NCBI GenBank assembly: GCA_942159475.1
Contig: OW804096.1
Span: 129,818,941 to 129,882,940, forward strand
Direction of reading: 5' to 3'
From: Sthenelais limicola
Lineage: Eukaryota; Annelida; Polychaeta; Phyllodocida; Sigalionidae
DNA: 64,000 bases
The translations under genes were made by a program, and so were the position numbers. How positions within the stretch are numbered: the first letter of the stretch is position 1; each line of letters starts with the position of its first letter. Shown one piece after another: positions 48,501 to 61,841 of this stretch. The notes under the pieces were generated by a model, which saw only the letters and a program-made list of their open reading frames with translations, did no database searches and was not told where the DNA came from.

Positions 48501-49969
48501 TATACATTGAACGGGGAGATATTAGTTATCGCAATTCTAATATGGAACGGCTACATACAAAGGCCATGTATTTTTCATAATTATCAGCTGATATAGGACA
48601 CGTGCGAACTGGATTATAGGGCAACAAGAAAAAGGGGATTATGTCATATAGTTAAAAGCGGCAGAAGAACAAGAAGTTAACAATTTGTATATCGCATACA
48701 TCCGCAAGTGTTCACCCCCTACATTCCATCATAAAAAGTGCATATTTTATAAGACAGATGCCTTTATGTTCAAAGAAGTCAGCAAGCATGTTGTTTATCC
48801 TCGCCAGAGGCATTCCTCGCCACCTATCTGCCATGGAATGGTATTTGTGTATTTACGCTGCACTTGCAATACCTATATGCATCTCATTCTCCCTTCTTCT
48901 CTGATGGCTGCTGCTAAAGAGTAAAACGACGGAGAGGCTGAAGGGAGGTTTTTGCCCCCCCCCCCCCTCATTCTCTGAATAGTAAAAGAGATGTGATTAG
49001 AGAGGCATATATTTATATTATTTTGTATTATATTTATTTGTTATTTGTGTATCAAATAAATACATGTACATTTTTACGTATATAATTGATGACTTGATAT
49101 AACGCGATAAGGCTAGGTCAATATTCAGCCATCACAACAAACCCCCTGCCCCCCCCCCCCACCCCCCACTCCGCAACACACCACCCAACCCGCTAAAAGT
49201 TTACATCCGCGCCCGCTATGCGACTCCAAATATTCATGAATGCGCTGAAGAGACATCGTCCAAGGTGGGCACAGAAGAATGTGATATTTATGGGTACAAT
49301 GCTAATGGAATTGGGAGGATGTATATACAAGACGGAATCTGGAGGTCATTTCGAGCCTATTTTAGCATTGTTTTATTCCTTAAGACAAAACAATGTGCGC
49401 CAACTGTCCTATCCGAATATGATATTTGATAAAGACCTGTATATATGCCTGTTCAACATTCATTTTTAATGTATCCATTCACTAAGAAGTAATAATGCAA
49501 GAAACCAAAACAGTCTTACAAATTATGTTTATTGTGTTCAAGTAAATATTTGATTAACCCTTCACATAGTCTCGTACGAACAAAGTAATTAAACCCAAAA
49601 TGTCTCCTTTGATAAATAGTTACCATACCTAAAGAATCGTGAGTTGTTCTCGGTACATGCATTTATGGTCGTACCATTTATAGCCTCACGGCTATTAACA
49701 CCACTGGGTCCGTTCACATGATATACTATGGGAATAAAGGGTGTTATAATATTCAGAGTAACAAACAATTACAATTGGCTAGATCAACGAGGTACTTACG
49801 AATACATTGAAAACGTTTTCCTCATTCTCCTCAACCCTTTCTCTTATCTAACATTTTTTAAACATTATTCGTTAGACATGAATAAATTCAAAATAATTGA
49901 ATCTCTTTTATTGGTATTATCATAACATCTTAATTTTCCATAATATCAATTCAATTTCTAATTTTGCAG
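45536..49969. other. Non-coding stretch before the methyltransferase
   Basis: No gene is supported. The longest frame (47410-47775, 121 codons) begins with TTG and has no family motif. C runs lie at 48957-48967 and 49150-49166. A local duplication lies at 48228-48325. Any upstream non-coding exon of the methyltransferase would have to lie here or further left. Confidence 0.4.
48228..48325. repeat. Local direct duplication of about 45 bp
   Basis: TAATTATTGTGGACCTAG...TTCTTGAAATCG is followed at once by TAATTATTGTGGAACTATTC and TTGAAAATCG. The two tandem copies differ slightly. Confidence 0.6.
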
Positions 49970-49981
49970 AACATTTTGAAG

Positions 49982-52900
49982 ATGAATAAACAGGAAATGG
50001 ATCCACAGTCTCTATTCAAAATGATGCTAGGATTCCAGACGACACAGGTCGGTACCACAAGTTTATTTTAAAGAAAAATCCGTCACGTACACCCACATAA
50101 ATTATAGTGTGGCAAATAATTCCATATCTATCAAATCGCCAAGGTGCAATATGGATAAAGACCTTTTCTATTTTTATATTGAACAAAAACGTTCGGGCAT
50201 GTCTGCATGTAACATGCCAGACACGATGTCTCAGCAGATGAAAAGAAAATTAGAGTAGGCCTGGTCCACAATCACACATCTTTAACGTGATGAGGGTGAA
50301 TGTCTGTGGAGGGGTGATAATTTGTCCAAAATCCATTGACATTCATTCTTTTTCCATCGAGACGGAATTGTATTTCCAGACATTCCTTTGTCCTCTCAAT
50401 ATATCTATTTTCATAAAATACATATTGTAAAACCTGGTATTTGTGTCTGGCGAAAAGTCCCTATCACTATATCATTACATAATTCCCTATCACATAGTGC
50501 TACGTCATCACATACATGTGTACACGTATACACTAGCGACCTGAAATGGTTATTTTCAATTGCTCCTTTTTCAAAGCATGGTATCAGAAAGAGAACAAAT
50601 GTAGCTAATAAACCTGTTTGGGAACCTCAACCAAGCTAACTAGAATGCATAATTTTGAAGGATAGCTGGTTTAACAGTTTTTCTATTTTTAATTATATTT
50701 ATTCTTTATACATTTTAAATTAATCTACTCATTGTAATTTTATCATTCTAATTTTTACTTAAATTATAATTTCATCAATCTAATTTTTACCTTCTATATT
50801 TTTAAGCGCTTATGGGCATTTTGCTGGTATGTGTGCTACACAAATGTTTATAAATAAATAAATGATATCACAGAAGTGGTTATTAGCTTTATGGAGCAGT
50901 TCATGCTTACATACATCAAAGTGCCACTTTAAGGTCCACCTTTTTTTGTTGTAAATCCAAGCATTTGCCATGCACCATCTGCATGTTAGACCTCTAACGT
51001 TATTAATTATTCATCACAAAATATACTTTGTTTTTGTAGGTTTTGTATTCTGCGTCGACATTGGGGATATTTGAGGAACTTCACGCAGCCCAGCGGTCAC
51101 TGACGGCAAGGGCAGTAGCCAACAAGCTCAGGACCAATCAGGACGCCACTTCAAGGCTCATGAACGCCTGTGCCGGACTTGGCATCTTACGCAAGCACAC
51201 AGATCCTTCTGGGCAAGGTATTTTACAGTCTGTGTCATTCTTCAACCTTGTAATACATGTGCAATGTTCAAGATCGATCATGTAAACGGTTACATCGCGA
51301 ATTTCTCCCAGGTCGGAACACAACTAAAACAGAATACATTAATTGTGTGATTAATTGAAATGGAAATGAAATTCACAAACCCCTATGAACTTAATTAATA
51401 TATACCTCCCTGTTTAAGGTGAATGATTTCAATTCTTTTTGGTCGTAAAGCTTCCCTATCAATGCTCGATCGTTAACCGGGTTGGTTCCATTGATTGGTT
51501 TTCAGAGACATTTGAGAACAGTCAAGTTACGCAGCGATTCCTCGTCAAATCAAGCCCCATGAGTATGGCAATAGTTCTATCAAACATCGGTGGCGACCTC
51601 TATCCACTGTGGGGAAAATTACGAGAAGGTGTTCAACAGGGTAGGTTCAAAACTTAGGTTTTGGGTGGTAAAATGATTTGCACACTTTGGAGGTTGTTTA
51701 CGCGTTATCGTTTATTCATTATTAGAACATAAATTAAGTTTCATTCGGGTTTTATTGGGATAATGTTTTATTGGGATTTCAGAAGTTTCCTTTGATTAAA
51801 AATAACGTTATTGTAGGACCCGGCCGTTCAATCATATAGGCCCTATATCAATTGAATTATTTGAATTGAATTGAATCAATTGATCAATTGAATTATTCAT
51901 TTATATTCACATATTTTGTAGGGCACCCCCAACTCCCGCAAACGTTTGGAGGAAATGACAACATATTTGAACCCGGCAATGGGTTTTTCTCTAATCAGAG
52001 CAAACAAATTGAATTCCTAGAAGTGATGAATGTTTTCTCCTCTTGTGATGCACCTGCGATTCTGGCCGAGTTTGACCTCTCAGGCTTCAATACCATTTGC
52101 GATTTAGGAGGTAAGTTATTGATTGACTGTTCCCGATAAAGGCGATCTGTGAATTACAAACTGTATAATCACGAAACTGTTAATTACTAGGACATACACT
52201 TCTTAGAGCGAAGAGTTCACCTTCATTAATGAGAATGGAGAACTTAAGGTGCACTCGAGAATAATAATATCACATTGTAATATTCTTCCAAAATAAAAAT
52301 AAATTGAATACAAATTTACCTCTTAGATTTATGAATACCGTACTCATTTTGTTCGCCGTCCCACGGTCTGGTATGGACGATTAATTAATTTAAAAGGCGT
52401 TACTGCGTTTTAACAGATACAATTTTCAAGATTGTCCTGTATGAATGAACGGTCGTTTTTTGTATTCAAGGTGGAACTGGGGCTCTTGCTTCCTCTGTTG
52501 CCCACATGTATTCAGAATCTACTGTGACACTTCTCGACCTGGATCATGTTGTCGCCTGCGCTCCCCATTTCTTAGCAGACAAAAAGCCTCGGAATCTTAT
52601 ACTTCAAGTTGGTAGGTTTAATAGGATATAAATTATTATTATTCAATATTTATTTTATAAATTTTAAAGTAATATAATCATAGATACATAACAAATATCA
52701 TGTTTAGTATTCACATATTCATTTTGTATATTCACAATACATTTAATTATTTGTTTGGGCGGTGACTTTAGTACTATTTGTTTTATAGGTGACTTCTTCA
52801 AAGATGAACTGCCAGATGCTGACTTATACATTCTATGCCACGTTGTGCATGATTGGAGTGATGAGGCAGTTCACGTATTGCTTGAGAAAATCTACCGATC

Positions 52901-53527
52901 ATTAAAATCAGGTTAGAAATTCTTATTTCGTGACTTCAATCAACAATTGTACAAATTAATTACTGGTAGGACTATACAATTGTGTACATAACATAACTTC
53001 TCATGTTTTTCCTAGAAAATACTTTTTAAAAAAAAATCAGCATGGAAACAAAACAATAATTATCATGTATTAATTTGATCGGAAATAACACCACCACCCA
53101 CACTGTTTCTGTATCTTGCTTTAAATAACGTGTCTTCTTCAAATTTTAATGCCAAATTATCTATTAATATATTTGTTTCTAGACTGATATCGATTCATTG
53201 TTAGTTAATATTATTATTTTGACTATTACTAAATAATACCATATTTAAACACGCAACCGCGTACAAACCTAGTCTGATGGGTATTTTTATTTTATAAAAA
53301 TAAAAGGTGGAGCCCTTTTACTGCTTGAGAAGTTCCTTTACGAATCCAAAGATGGCCCCGTTGACGCGCTGATGTTCGATCTTGGAATGCTTGTCATCGC
53401 TGAAGGACGTGAAAGGACAGCATCGGAATACCTCGACCTTCTGGAAGGTCATGGCTTCACTGATTGTGAAAGCAAAGTATTAACCAATGCTAAGTGGCAT
53501 GATGGCATATTAGCGAGAAAATATTGA
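49982..53527 (+). CDS. ASMT-like SAM-dependent O-methyltransferase, seven coding exons
   Basis: Exons 49982-50047, 51040-51217, 51506-51640, 51922-52110, 52471-52611, 52789-52911 and 53307-53527 all have AG/GT borders. They join in one frame of 350 residues, close to the usual 345-350 for acetylserotonin O-methyltransferase. An acceptor at 49968 just before the ATG implies an upstream non-coding exon. Residues 1-125 form the N-terminal dimerisation/winged-helix part (LGIFEELHAAQRSLTARAVA). DLGGGTG at 187-193 is SAM-binding motif I and TVTLLDLD follows it. GDFFKDELPDAD starts at 237. His257-Asp258-Trp259 matches the catalytic HDW of the family. The C-terminus has FDLGMLVIAEGRERTASEYL. Plant-type COMT/ASMT fold enzymes methylate hydroxyl groups of small aromatics. 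Melatonin synthesis is the textbook role of ASMT, but the substrate of invertebrate homologues cannot be read from sequence, so no symbol is given. The gene appears intact. Confidence 0.9.
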
Positions 53528-54680
53528 AAATACTCCATTTGATCCATTTGAACTCCTTATCGCCATTGTGTTCAAAATAGTTCTTTCTCATTTATTTTTC
53601 AGAATTGGTACACTTTACGTTAGAATTGAATAGTAATATATCGTACGGTAATCTGCAAACTATTAAGTATGGCAAAACTAGAGTTGATCTGATGGAAATA
53701 TGACATATATATGGTTATAGCCTTGAGAATGTAATACCGCAATGTTTTATTGATTAATACCACAAAGCTAAAATTGTCATAGTATTGCTCTTGGCAAACA
53801 CGCCCTTGTAGCAAAAAACTTTTACCGGTGCCCTTGTTTATTGTCGAGAACACAGTTGCTCTAGTAAGAAGTCTAATATCCCGAGAATTGTGATTCATGA
53901 TAATTATTCTATTTTTGAATTCATCACTAAAACGGTTTGAGCAGGGTTAAATGTCTTTGAATCCTCACAAAACCATTAACTTTCACATTGATCATTCCAT
54001 GATATATGAAACACAATCCCCTATAACACTTTCATGCGGTAGTTTACACCTTCATACGTACATATAAACTAATATAATAATTAATGAACAGTAACATAAA
54101 CTTATCACCAAGACGTGGCTGAATTGAATGAAACTTAAAGCTGTGATAACTGGGGTTGATTCCCATTTTAATGGTGTCTGAACCAATAGCAAATCATACC
54201 TAACCGCACGATGTGGCCATGTATACGAGATCTCACAGTTAATGTCATCATAAGAAGACAAACATATATGTTAATCTAGTCTCGTGTGTTATTTAAAGGG
54301 AACGAATGGGGCGACCTTCCCTTTTCTCTGTTAATACACATGTACAAGTACACATAAGCTGTAATCAATTATTACTCTCTATTCATATTGTTCAAAATAA
54401 CGCTACTTTACACAGAAACTAAGAAAATATTATATAATACTGGACGACAAATACTTTTGTATTTAATTCACGGGATGGTGCAGTTGAAATGCTGTTATTA
54501 TAGCTTATAGATGCTACGTGTAGATGACACGGAACCCTACCAGGATCCAGTATATATATTGCAGTATCTGTTTGACAAATCACTACACCATAGGAGAGGA
54601 TATCACGTTGAACAAGTCCACAATATGGCTTTAAAATGTTCTTTTTTAGCTTATCAAAAACATATAAAATAAATCAGTCA
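53528..54680. other. Downstream flank of the methyltransferase
   Basis: Probably 3' UTR and intergenic DNA. I see no clean AATAAA close to the stop; one lies at 54668. No other gene is supported. Confidence 0.35.
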
Positions 54681-54776
54681 ACTAACTTGTTAGTTTCAGT
54701 CGCTTAGAATATTGCACTTGTTGCTGCGCTACTCATGCAATATTCTAAGCGACTGAAACCAAGTCGTTAGTTAACC
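54681..54776. mobile_element. Terminal hairpin of the MITE family with perfect 24-bp arms
   Basis: GTTTCAGTCGCTTAGAATAT plus TGCA at 54693-54716 pairs perfectly with its complement at 54736-54759. The loop is 19 bases. Flanking ACTAAC/GTTAGT words extend the pairing. It is related to the hairpins at 10152 and 30821. It looks like the two outer ends of an element joined, or a minimal foldback copy. Confidence 0.6.
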
Positions 54777-57600
54777 TGTATATAATATTCAACTGCTCGA
54801 CTCTCATATTTATTGGACGGTTTGGTTTATATATAGAACCGGTAATAGACAGATACAAAATTAATATTAGTGTTGTATAGGACATTATTGATTTCATTCA
54901 TTTAGGATGGGTATTTATGTTGGCCGTTATTGATAACATTCTTAAACGCTTTGAGATTTCATCTGAAATGTTCAAGGGTAGAATCTGATGATGTATAGTA
55001 TCATCTTGTACGAATTCCTCATGTCCATGCCTTTTATTCAGGTACTACTGTATATTTTGCAACTAGAATGTTTTCTATGAGTTGTGGGTAATGTAAGATT
55101 CTAAGAACCCGGTGCTTATATGTAGGAATGGTGAAGTAATAAACATTATGAAGATTAATTGTTGAATCGCCTCGAGATTTCCGTGTTATCATTTTAAACA
55201 TCATTCCATGATATATGGATATCATGGAGGATCGCAGTGCCTAAAAATAATACAAATATAATTAAAGGCAACATATTGTGGAATTTCTGTTGTTTGCTCA
55301 CGATGGCACCAGCAGCCGGTATGACTGATATTAAGATGTACACCTTTTATTATATATATAATATATATTTGCCCTTTACGATCCTAATGATGGTACTCCT
55401 TTTTTCCCTCTTCACGATTATTGATACTGCGTTTCCTAGACTATTATACACGTTTAATGGTATGACTACTGGAAGCGAGCACGAGGTCCTGGACCACCGA
55501 ACTTCGTGACGTGGGTAAGCAACAAGCAGAGATCGGTCATAGCTGATCAAACTGTCCTTAATTTCCGTCTTGGAGGCCTATCTCATCGACGTATTTCTGG
55601 TAGAGTTATTGGCGGGGAAAATGATGGATGGGAGGTCATTTGGTGGGGAGAATGGCGGGCGGGGAAAATGTATATTGGGAAGAGTGGGTCGGGAGATTGT
55701 TGGCGGGGAGAATGTTGACGGGGAAATGTCCTAGAACGGTACTCAGTGTCACTCTGATCCGGGTGGCCTAGTGGCTCCCCCTAGCATACATATCCCTGAA
55801 CCTCTTAACATGTACTAGTATATTATAATACTGCACAAAACGACGACTTAATCTCCAAGGTAAAGATGTATAATCTCAAAGCTACGAATCCATAGACAAT
55901 TAAGCTATGGATAACTACACACATTGATGTAATAGCAGCATGGTTAAGGCAAGTAAAACAGGGACACGATGGCATAGATGATTAGCCATTTGTGTCTGTA
56001 GAAATACCAACAGCAGCCAACAATACTACTTTTGGCATTGTTTTTATTAAACTGATTTTCGACTGAGGAATGTAGTACAGCCTCGGGGTTATTGGCCTGT
56101 CAATCGGCATTCCGTTTTATATTGCTCTCCCTTCCCAACCTATACACACATAATAATAATAATAATAATATAGGCTAATAACGAATGCCAGTAAACGAAT
56201 TCCACTGGTTATTATTACACCTACGGACAACTGATGCATCTTGTTTCTTATTTTTTCTTCTGCTTCTTCTTACGTTGCAGCTCTAAAGAAATGAATGGAG
56301 TTTAATCAATTAATTTAGAAATATTGAAGAAGGTAAAATTTAAAGTTATATATGATATTGTTCTCTAATAAAATAAAAAAAATAATGTCCAAGCGTTCAT
56401 GGAATGGATTTGGGAATGGTGGGTTGTTCATGGGGCCCCAGGTAGGGTTGCTGCATAGTAGAGCATTATTATGGTAGCTTTGATTGGTGAGCAGTTTTCA
56501 TTACTCTCCCACCTATCGAGGACGTATATGTGACCCGCCAAGCAGAAAGGTACCTTCCCGCAGGAGTTATAGTTCCTAGTATTCCCGCTAGGAGTAACAT
56601 CATGTTCATGACGTCACTGTCACAAATGTTTACATTAGTAATTCTGAGAGGCAGGTAACTTTGAAAGACTGTAACTTCACTAATTTTTGGAGTATCAACA
56701 AAGTTCTTTCACTTTTATAATGCTCATTTCCCCTTCTGTACATCCCTCTCATTTTTTTTCAATATTTTTTTTTTGTACATGTGATGTGTCACAGGAAAAT
56801 GAGTCACTCCCCCAACCTATTTGAGATCATCTACTGAAAACTGACATAACTTTACAAAAAAGCCCATAACTCGGCAAATTCTGGGAATTTTCAACTATTT
56901 TTTTCGGTTATTGACTCAGGAGGACATGCAGATTCAAAATCTATAATAATCCCAAATTCGAAAATTTGGCCCTGGAGGCCCCTTTCTGCTTGGCTGGTCA
57001 CATATATATATATATATGTCTTAGCTTATATGTCACTTCTCTAGTACACAGTACTATAACCATGGTTCTGTGTCTAGATGTACTCACTGTGATGTTTACC
57101 AGGGCCTTTATATGGTCGCTCAAATATTATATACATGCAGATGTGTTGGTGTTCCACGGTATCTGCAGTCTCTTGGATCCTTCTCTTGAATGTAGGAAAG
57201 TAAGGGATCTGGCCAGACTCTGTCTTTGTTCTGCTCTTCTCAACAGATAAATTGAATCCTGACCTAGAGATAAGATGAGGGAAATGTCAATCAGAATGAA
57301 CAGGCATGGATGATAGCTAGTTAATTTGACCTTGTAACCATTGGCTCAGCTATACCTTTATAATAGTTAGAGACATGTTACATTTTTTGAAACAAAGAAC
57401 ATTCTTAAATTTATACCCTATAGTTACAAATAGCCAGGCCAGCCTATACTTGGAAATGTTATGTAGCGTTCCAATATAGACTAGGTTGTATTTGTATTTA
57501 AATAATTTTATTCAGCTGAAACATTAATATGTGGTACACATGTTTCTCAGTTAAAGCTGTACAATACATTTCCGAAAAAATAGTACAATAGTTGACATAA
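54777..57600. other. Non-coding stretch with low-complexity patches
   Basis: There is a degenerate G-rich tandem patch (GGCGGGGARAATG-like units) at 55608-55730. There is an ATA repeat at 56150-56171 and a TA repeat at 57001-57017. The + strand frame 56966-57250 has no motif. Confidence 0.4.
55608..55730. repeat. Degenerate GGCGGGGARAATG repeats
   Basis: About six imperfect copies of a GGCGGGGARAATG-like word separated by variable spacers. Confidence 0.5.
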
Positions 57601-57704
57601 GGTCTCTGTGAATTATATTCATTTTAACGACAGATATATTAATAAATGTTCCTGTTCGTGATGGCCTTATCTTTCAAGATTCATTAATAATCAAGACCAC
57701 CTGA

Positions 57705-58519
57705 TTAAGTTTTGTAGTTGGCACAGACAGGGTCATCTAGCTTCATCTCATCAGTAATAATTATAACTCCTAGCCATTTAACATACATGATGGCATCAGC
57801 TACCATCTGCATGTGCATGCTTGAACACAGCACCTCTAAAGGGACAACAGGCTCCACATAATAGAGTCTTTTCCACTTCATGCACTGCAGAGGGTAGTCC
57901 AAAGGGTCATTTGACAGATTTATGTAAGGTCTGCTAACATCGAGTGTAACCATAAAGGTGCTACCTCTAATAAACTTTAAACCACTTCATCTATACCTGG
58001 CAGACCAATTCAGGTTCCTGTTTTATCTGAATAGGCTATTTTTTCTGATATAGATATGGAGGTATTCATGGGTAATGTCATTTCAAAGATTATTCGTCTT
58101 CTTTCTGGCTTGTATTTAGGCGTGGCCATAAGCAGTGATACATGTATGAGACCAATTGACAAAAGGGTTGGCATGAAAGGGCCCCACTATTCCTCAATGA
58201 CTCTTTTCTTTTTCAATGAACTTGTCAAAGGCCCCAGGGTAATCACCCGCACTTGGATGATTAGGCATGTCACTGGTATCACTGACAGGGCCTGCATGTC
58301 CTGGGGGAAAGCCATATTTCAGTAGATCCAGGAGTTTTCCAGAAGTAGATTATCCCAGTTGTCGATATTCAGTCCTGATGGCAATGGGAATTTGGCTCCT
58401 ATAGCATTAGGTAGCCTAGTCTGATGGTTGGATCCATACAGGTCTTGGAGATGGCCATGCAAGGTAAAATACTGGTGTCGGCGTAGGCAGCGCCACAGTG
58501 TCCAGAGGGTTAGTGGCAC
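57705..58519 (-). pseudogene. Decayed DIRS-like reverse transcriptase
   Basis: On the - strand, frames broken by stops and shifts read in the expected order for a DIRS/tyrosine-recombinase-type retroelement RT. The order is GAKFPLPSGLNIDNWDNLL (about 58427-58340), then NHPSAGDYPGAFDKF (about 58260-58205), then SLLMATPKYKPERRR (about 58140-58090), then VTLDVSRPYINLSNDPLDYP (57950-57891), then SSMHMQMVADAI (about 57820). The NHPSA, LMA.PK and LDVSR words are characteristic of that RT lineage as I know it. At least two frameshifts and several stops show it is dead. No recombinase or repeats were found nearby. The clade is less sure than the RT assignment. Confidence 0.65.
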
Positions 58520-60030
58520 CAGATAACAACAAAGTCAAAGAAATTAACTAGGATATTATAATGTTTGGCAGATAATGAAACCTTTATAGGCTATTTAAAA
58601 AGTCTTCGACAACACCGTAACCCACCCACCGCCGAGATGAGCCATGTTTCCGGCCTACGGGCCGTCTACATGGCTTGCCGAGTATGGTTTGGAAGGGGTG
58701 ATCCCATTGGCTGAGAGCCTAGCTGAAGGTTGATGTAACGCGCCCTGTGATTGGTCGATTTTTTCCCCGGAGCATACCGAAGATGCGATGCCGAGTGTTA
58801 CCGAAGATGCCATGCGGCCGTACGCAGGGTAAAATATCTGTTCATGCTTTAGCATAGGGGTCAGGGAATCGGTTATTTCTCACGTATTATACCAGAAAGA
58901 CCTTGTTGTATTGGAGGCAACCTAAGTCTATACATTTTCCCTAGGCCTGGAGACATTGTTTGGGTCGATGGGATGCCGGGAAGTAGCAGTTTCACACGAT
59001 CGATGCAGAGTCGAGTATAAAGCTGGCAGTTCGAAATAAAGGGGGCGTGGTTAAAATCTTAAGCGGTATGACCTATAGGCCATAAATATGGCCACTATTG
59101 ATGCCTAGTCGTCCAGCGGTAGCAAAGTACATGTGTCTTACATGAAAGCCAACAGCCAATTAATTGGCTGTGTCCACACCCTTAGTATGTACCTCCCTGG
59201 TTGAAGGAGCAAGAATATTGATATTCATGTTAAGCCCAAAAAAAATCGTTAGTTAACTTGTATATATTGACCATCTTGCTTTGATATATATATATAGGTA
59301 CACTTCTTGGCAACTGGGACTACTGAAATATATACATTTGATCCTTTACCAAGTATGTGGTAAAAAGAAAATGGGAAAACATATGTAACGTGCATGTACA
59401 TATATCATTATGTACATCCATGTAACATTATGCATATTGTATGTATCTGCGGCTTCTATGGTAATAAAATTCCATAATACCATCAGTACTTCTAAGCTTT
59501 GGAGATAGGAACATCACACATGGGTTCAATTCCTAGTGCGATATAATCAGTATTTTCGCGAAGGGGAAATTGGCTTCTTTGTAGAAATTGATTTATTGTA
59601 AGGAGAGTGACTTGCTGCTGCCAGCGAGAGGCAACTAGCTGTTATAACTTTAAGTTTGCTTCATCGCTAAAAATACTTTTTGTAGCTGTTCAGGGGTTAT
59701 TAAACCAATGAATTTATGAATTTAAATGTTTCGATAAAACAATTCAGATTTACATCACTTAAAGACAAATTACCGCCTGGATTCCTGCATAATTTTAAAA
59801 TCCTAACATTTAGGCAAGGTGACTTTTAGTAAATCATATGGAAACTTAGAATATATTTGATATAAAACACGAATATAAGCCTAGGAGCCAAACCTTAAAA
59901 AAGGGGTTTCTTTGGCCCCGAAAAAGGTAGCTATAGGCGACTATGATTTGTGTGTGCCCATGCATGGTCCTGGGAGGTCAGGATCTGGCACTCGTTAGTC
60001 ATATATTAGGTGGGACTGACCTTACAGCAG

Positions 60031-60057
60031 GGGGTCAAAGGTCAAAGGTCAAGGTCA
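60031..60057 (+). promoter_or_regulatory. Array of AGGTCA half-sites (DR1-type)
   Basis: GGTCAAAGGTCAAAGGTCAA then GGTCA: consecutive AGGTCA-like half-sites at one-base spacing and a TCAAGGTCA end. DR1 spacing suits RXR/HNF4-type receptors and TCAAGGTCA suits ERR/SF1 types, from established knowledge. Function here is unproven; the nearest called gene starts 1.8 kb downstream. Confidence 0.35.
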
Positions 60058-60866
60058 CACAAAAATAAAGGTATTACATTTTTAAATAACCAATTTATCC
60101 ATAATATCTGAATATAATATTATTAAAAATAGAAATTTCTCATTTTTCACATATTTGACCAATCTTAACTTTGATCCCATGATTTGACCTCTGACTCCAA
60201 GGTGAAGTTTATTCAAGGTCATATACAGTAAAAAAAATTAGCCTTTTTCTGATAGGGACTCCAAAAAGTTTCCATGGTAACCAGTATTTTATTACAATTC
60301 ATTCACAATATAGTGTATCTGAAAGCCAGTGAATTTCGGAGCCCAGTAGCAAAATTTCGGAGGCCCACAACTAATCTCAAAATGAGGACGGCTGGGCAAA
60401 TTTGGTTTTTCAATGAAATATCATACATTCCCTGGAAATATAGGGTTTTAAGATGACGCTGTAAATACATTTTCACACAAAGTACTCCATGCAATAGTTT
60501 TCTAATTTAGGTAACTATTTCAGTCAATGTTATGGTTGCTAGGCAATGTATGGTTGCTAAGTAACTGATGAAAATCAGAAATAGGTAGGAAATGGCATGT
60601 TTTAGATATATTTCATGGAGGTTGTGAAAAGGCCTGGTTCAGCGTCCACTTGTTAGATTGTTCAACAGTGACTGGATGTCATTCACCTTGCTTTTATTTT
60701 TTATTTTACCTTCCACCAATACAAATTTCAAAAAGGTTTACAAAGACCTGGCGGCGTTATTTGTACAACTGTCAACTTGAGAACGATTCTGCAACTGGGA
60801 TGCATTTTAGTGCCATGTCAACAGTTGTGTCTACAAAATAATAATATATTTTCTATAATTATTGCA

Positions 60867-61020
60867 TTTTCCTTTTGATATGAATCTAAATTGTGAGATA
60901 ATGCCATTAGTATAATGAGAGACAATAGGAAATACGTGTGTATATTTTTACATTACATTTTCCCTTTGATATGAATCTAAATTGTGATACTATCATGTCA
61001 TTAGTATAATAAGAGAGAAG
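60867..61020. repeat. Tandem duplication of about 90 bp
   Basis: TTGATATGAATCTAAATTGT and CATTAGTATAAT recur in the same order about 90 bases apart, with small differences between the copies. Confidence 0.7.
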
Positions 61021-61747
61021 GGAAATAGTTGTGAAGCGTTTTCATCTTCATACAACTAACTTTACAATGTAACCGCACGTTGTACTGGTTCTTCATCGAG
61101 ACAGAATTAAGATATTGCGTGTAGACTGACCATTCAATTGACCACACATACTGGCCAATTCTACTAGCCTGCAGCACATCACCCTCGATCGTTGTTATAC
61201 AAGCCCCATGATATGGAATGCTTGTGCATGTACATTTTATTCACACTGACCATAGAAGGAATTTCCCAGATTCTATGGGATTGAGGGAGTAACATGAGCA
61301 AATGAAGTGTCCCTTTCTACACTCAATTAAATCTTTTCCTTGGAATATTTTCTTGAAAAACAATGTCTATGCCAAATTTGATATTATTACGATATCATAA
61401 CAATATTCATGAAAAGTTAACATTGCATGCTGGTTTCTCCATGTCTATGGTGACTCTACTGTCCAATAATTATTTGATAGATTTGATAGAATGGAATATT
61501 TTAAAACACTTAAAGGGTTCGCATACCATTTTCACCAGGAATGAAACTATAGCCCACTAGCAACACACGAGATTGCCCAAAAATGTGCAATGTGCACACA
61601 ATTTCCTTTTTGTATAAATCGGATCTAGATCAGAGTCTACACATTTTAAAAGACAATGCATGGTAGCAGGACCGCAGGTCAAGGATCAAACCACGGTGGA
61701 ACAAGTCCAAAACTATCCAAAATGTGTCCACGTGACCCTATAATTTC

Positions 61748-61756
61748 TATATAAGG
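61748..61756 (+). promoter_or_regulatory. TATA box of the CBM14-like gene
   Basis: TATATAAGG lies 94 bases upstream of the ATG at 61842. A start site would be expected near 61780, giving a short leader of about 60 bases. Confidence 0.6.
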
Positions 61757-61841
61757 CAACGTATTGCGACCACACAGCATCCACTTCCATCATCGGCATC
61801 TCCATAGCAACACCTCCAAGAGCAGACGGCATTTCTACACC

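Larger units (their letters stand above)
58520..61740. other. Non-coding stretch before the CBM14-like gene
   Basis: A partial foldback-family remnant lies at 59195-59265 (GGTTGAAGGAGCAAGAATATT, then CGTTAGTTAACTTG). Nuclear-receptor-type half-sites lie at 60031-60057. A direct duplication lies at 60867-61020. No gene is supported. Confidence 0.4.

Noticed and set aside
58056..58325. 89-codon + strand frame
   Set aside because: It is the antisense shadow of the decayed DIRS-like RT on the - strand.
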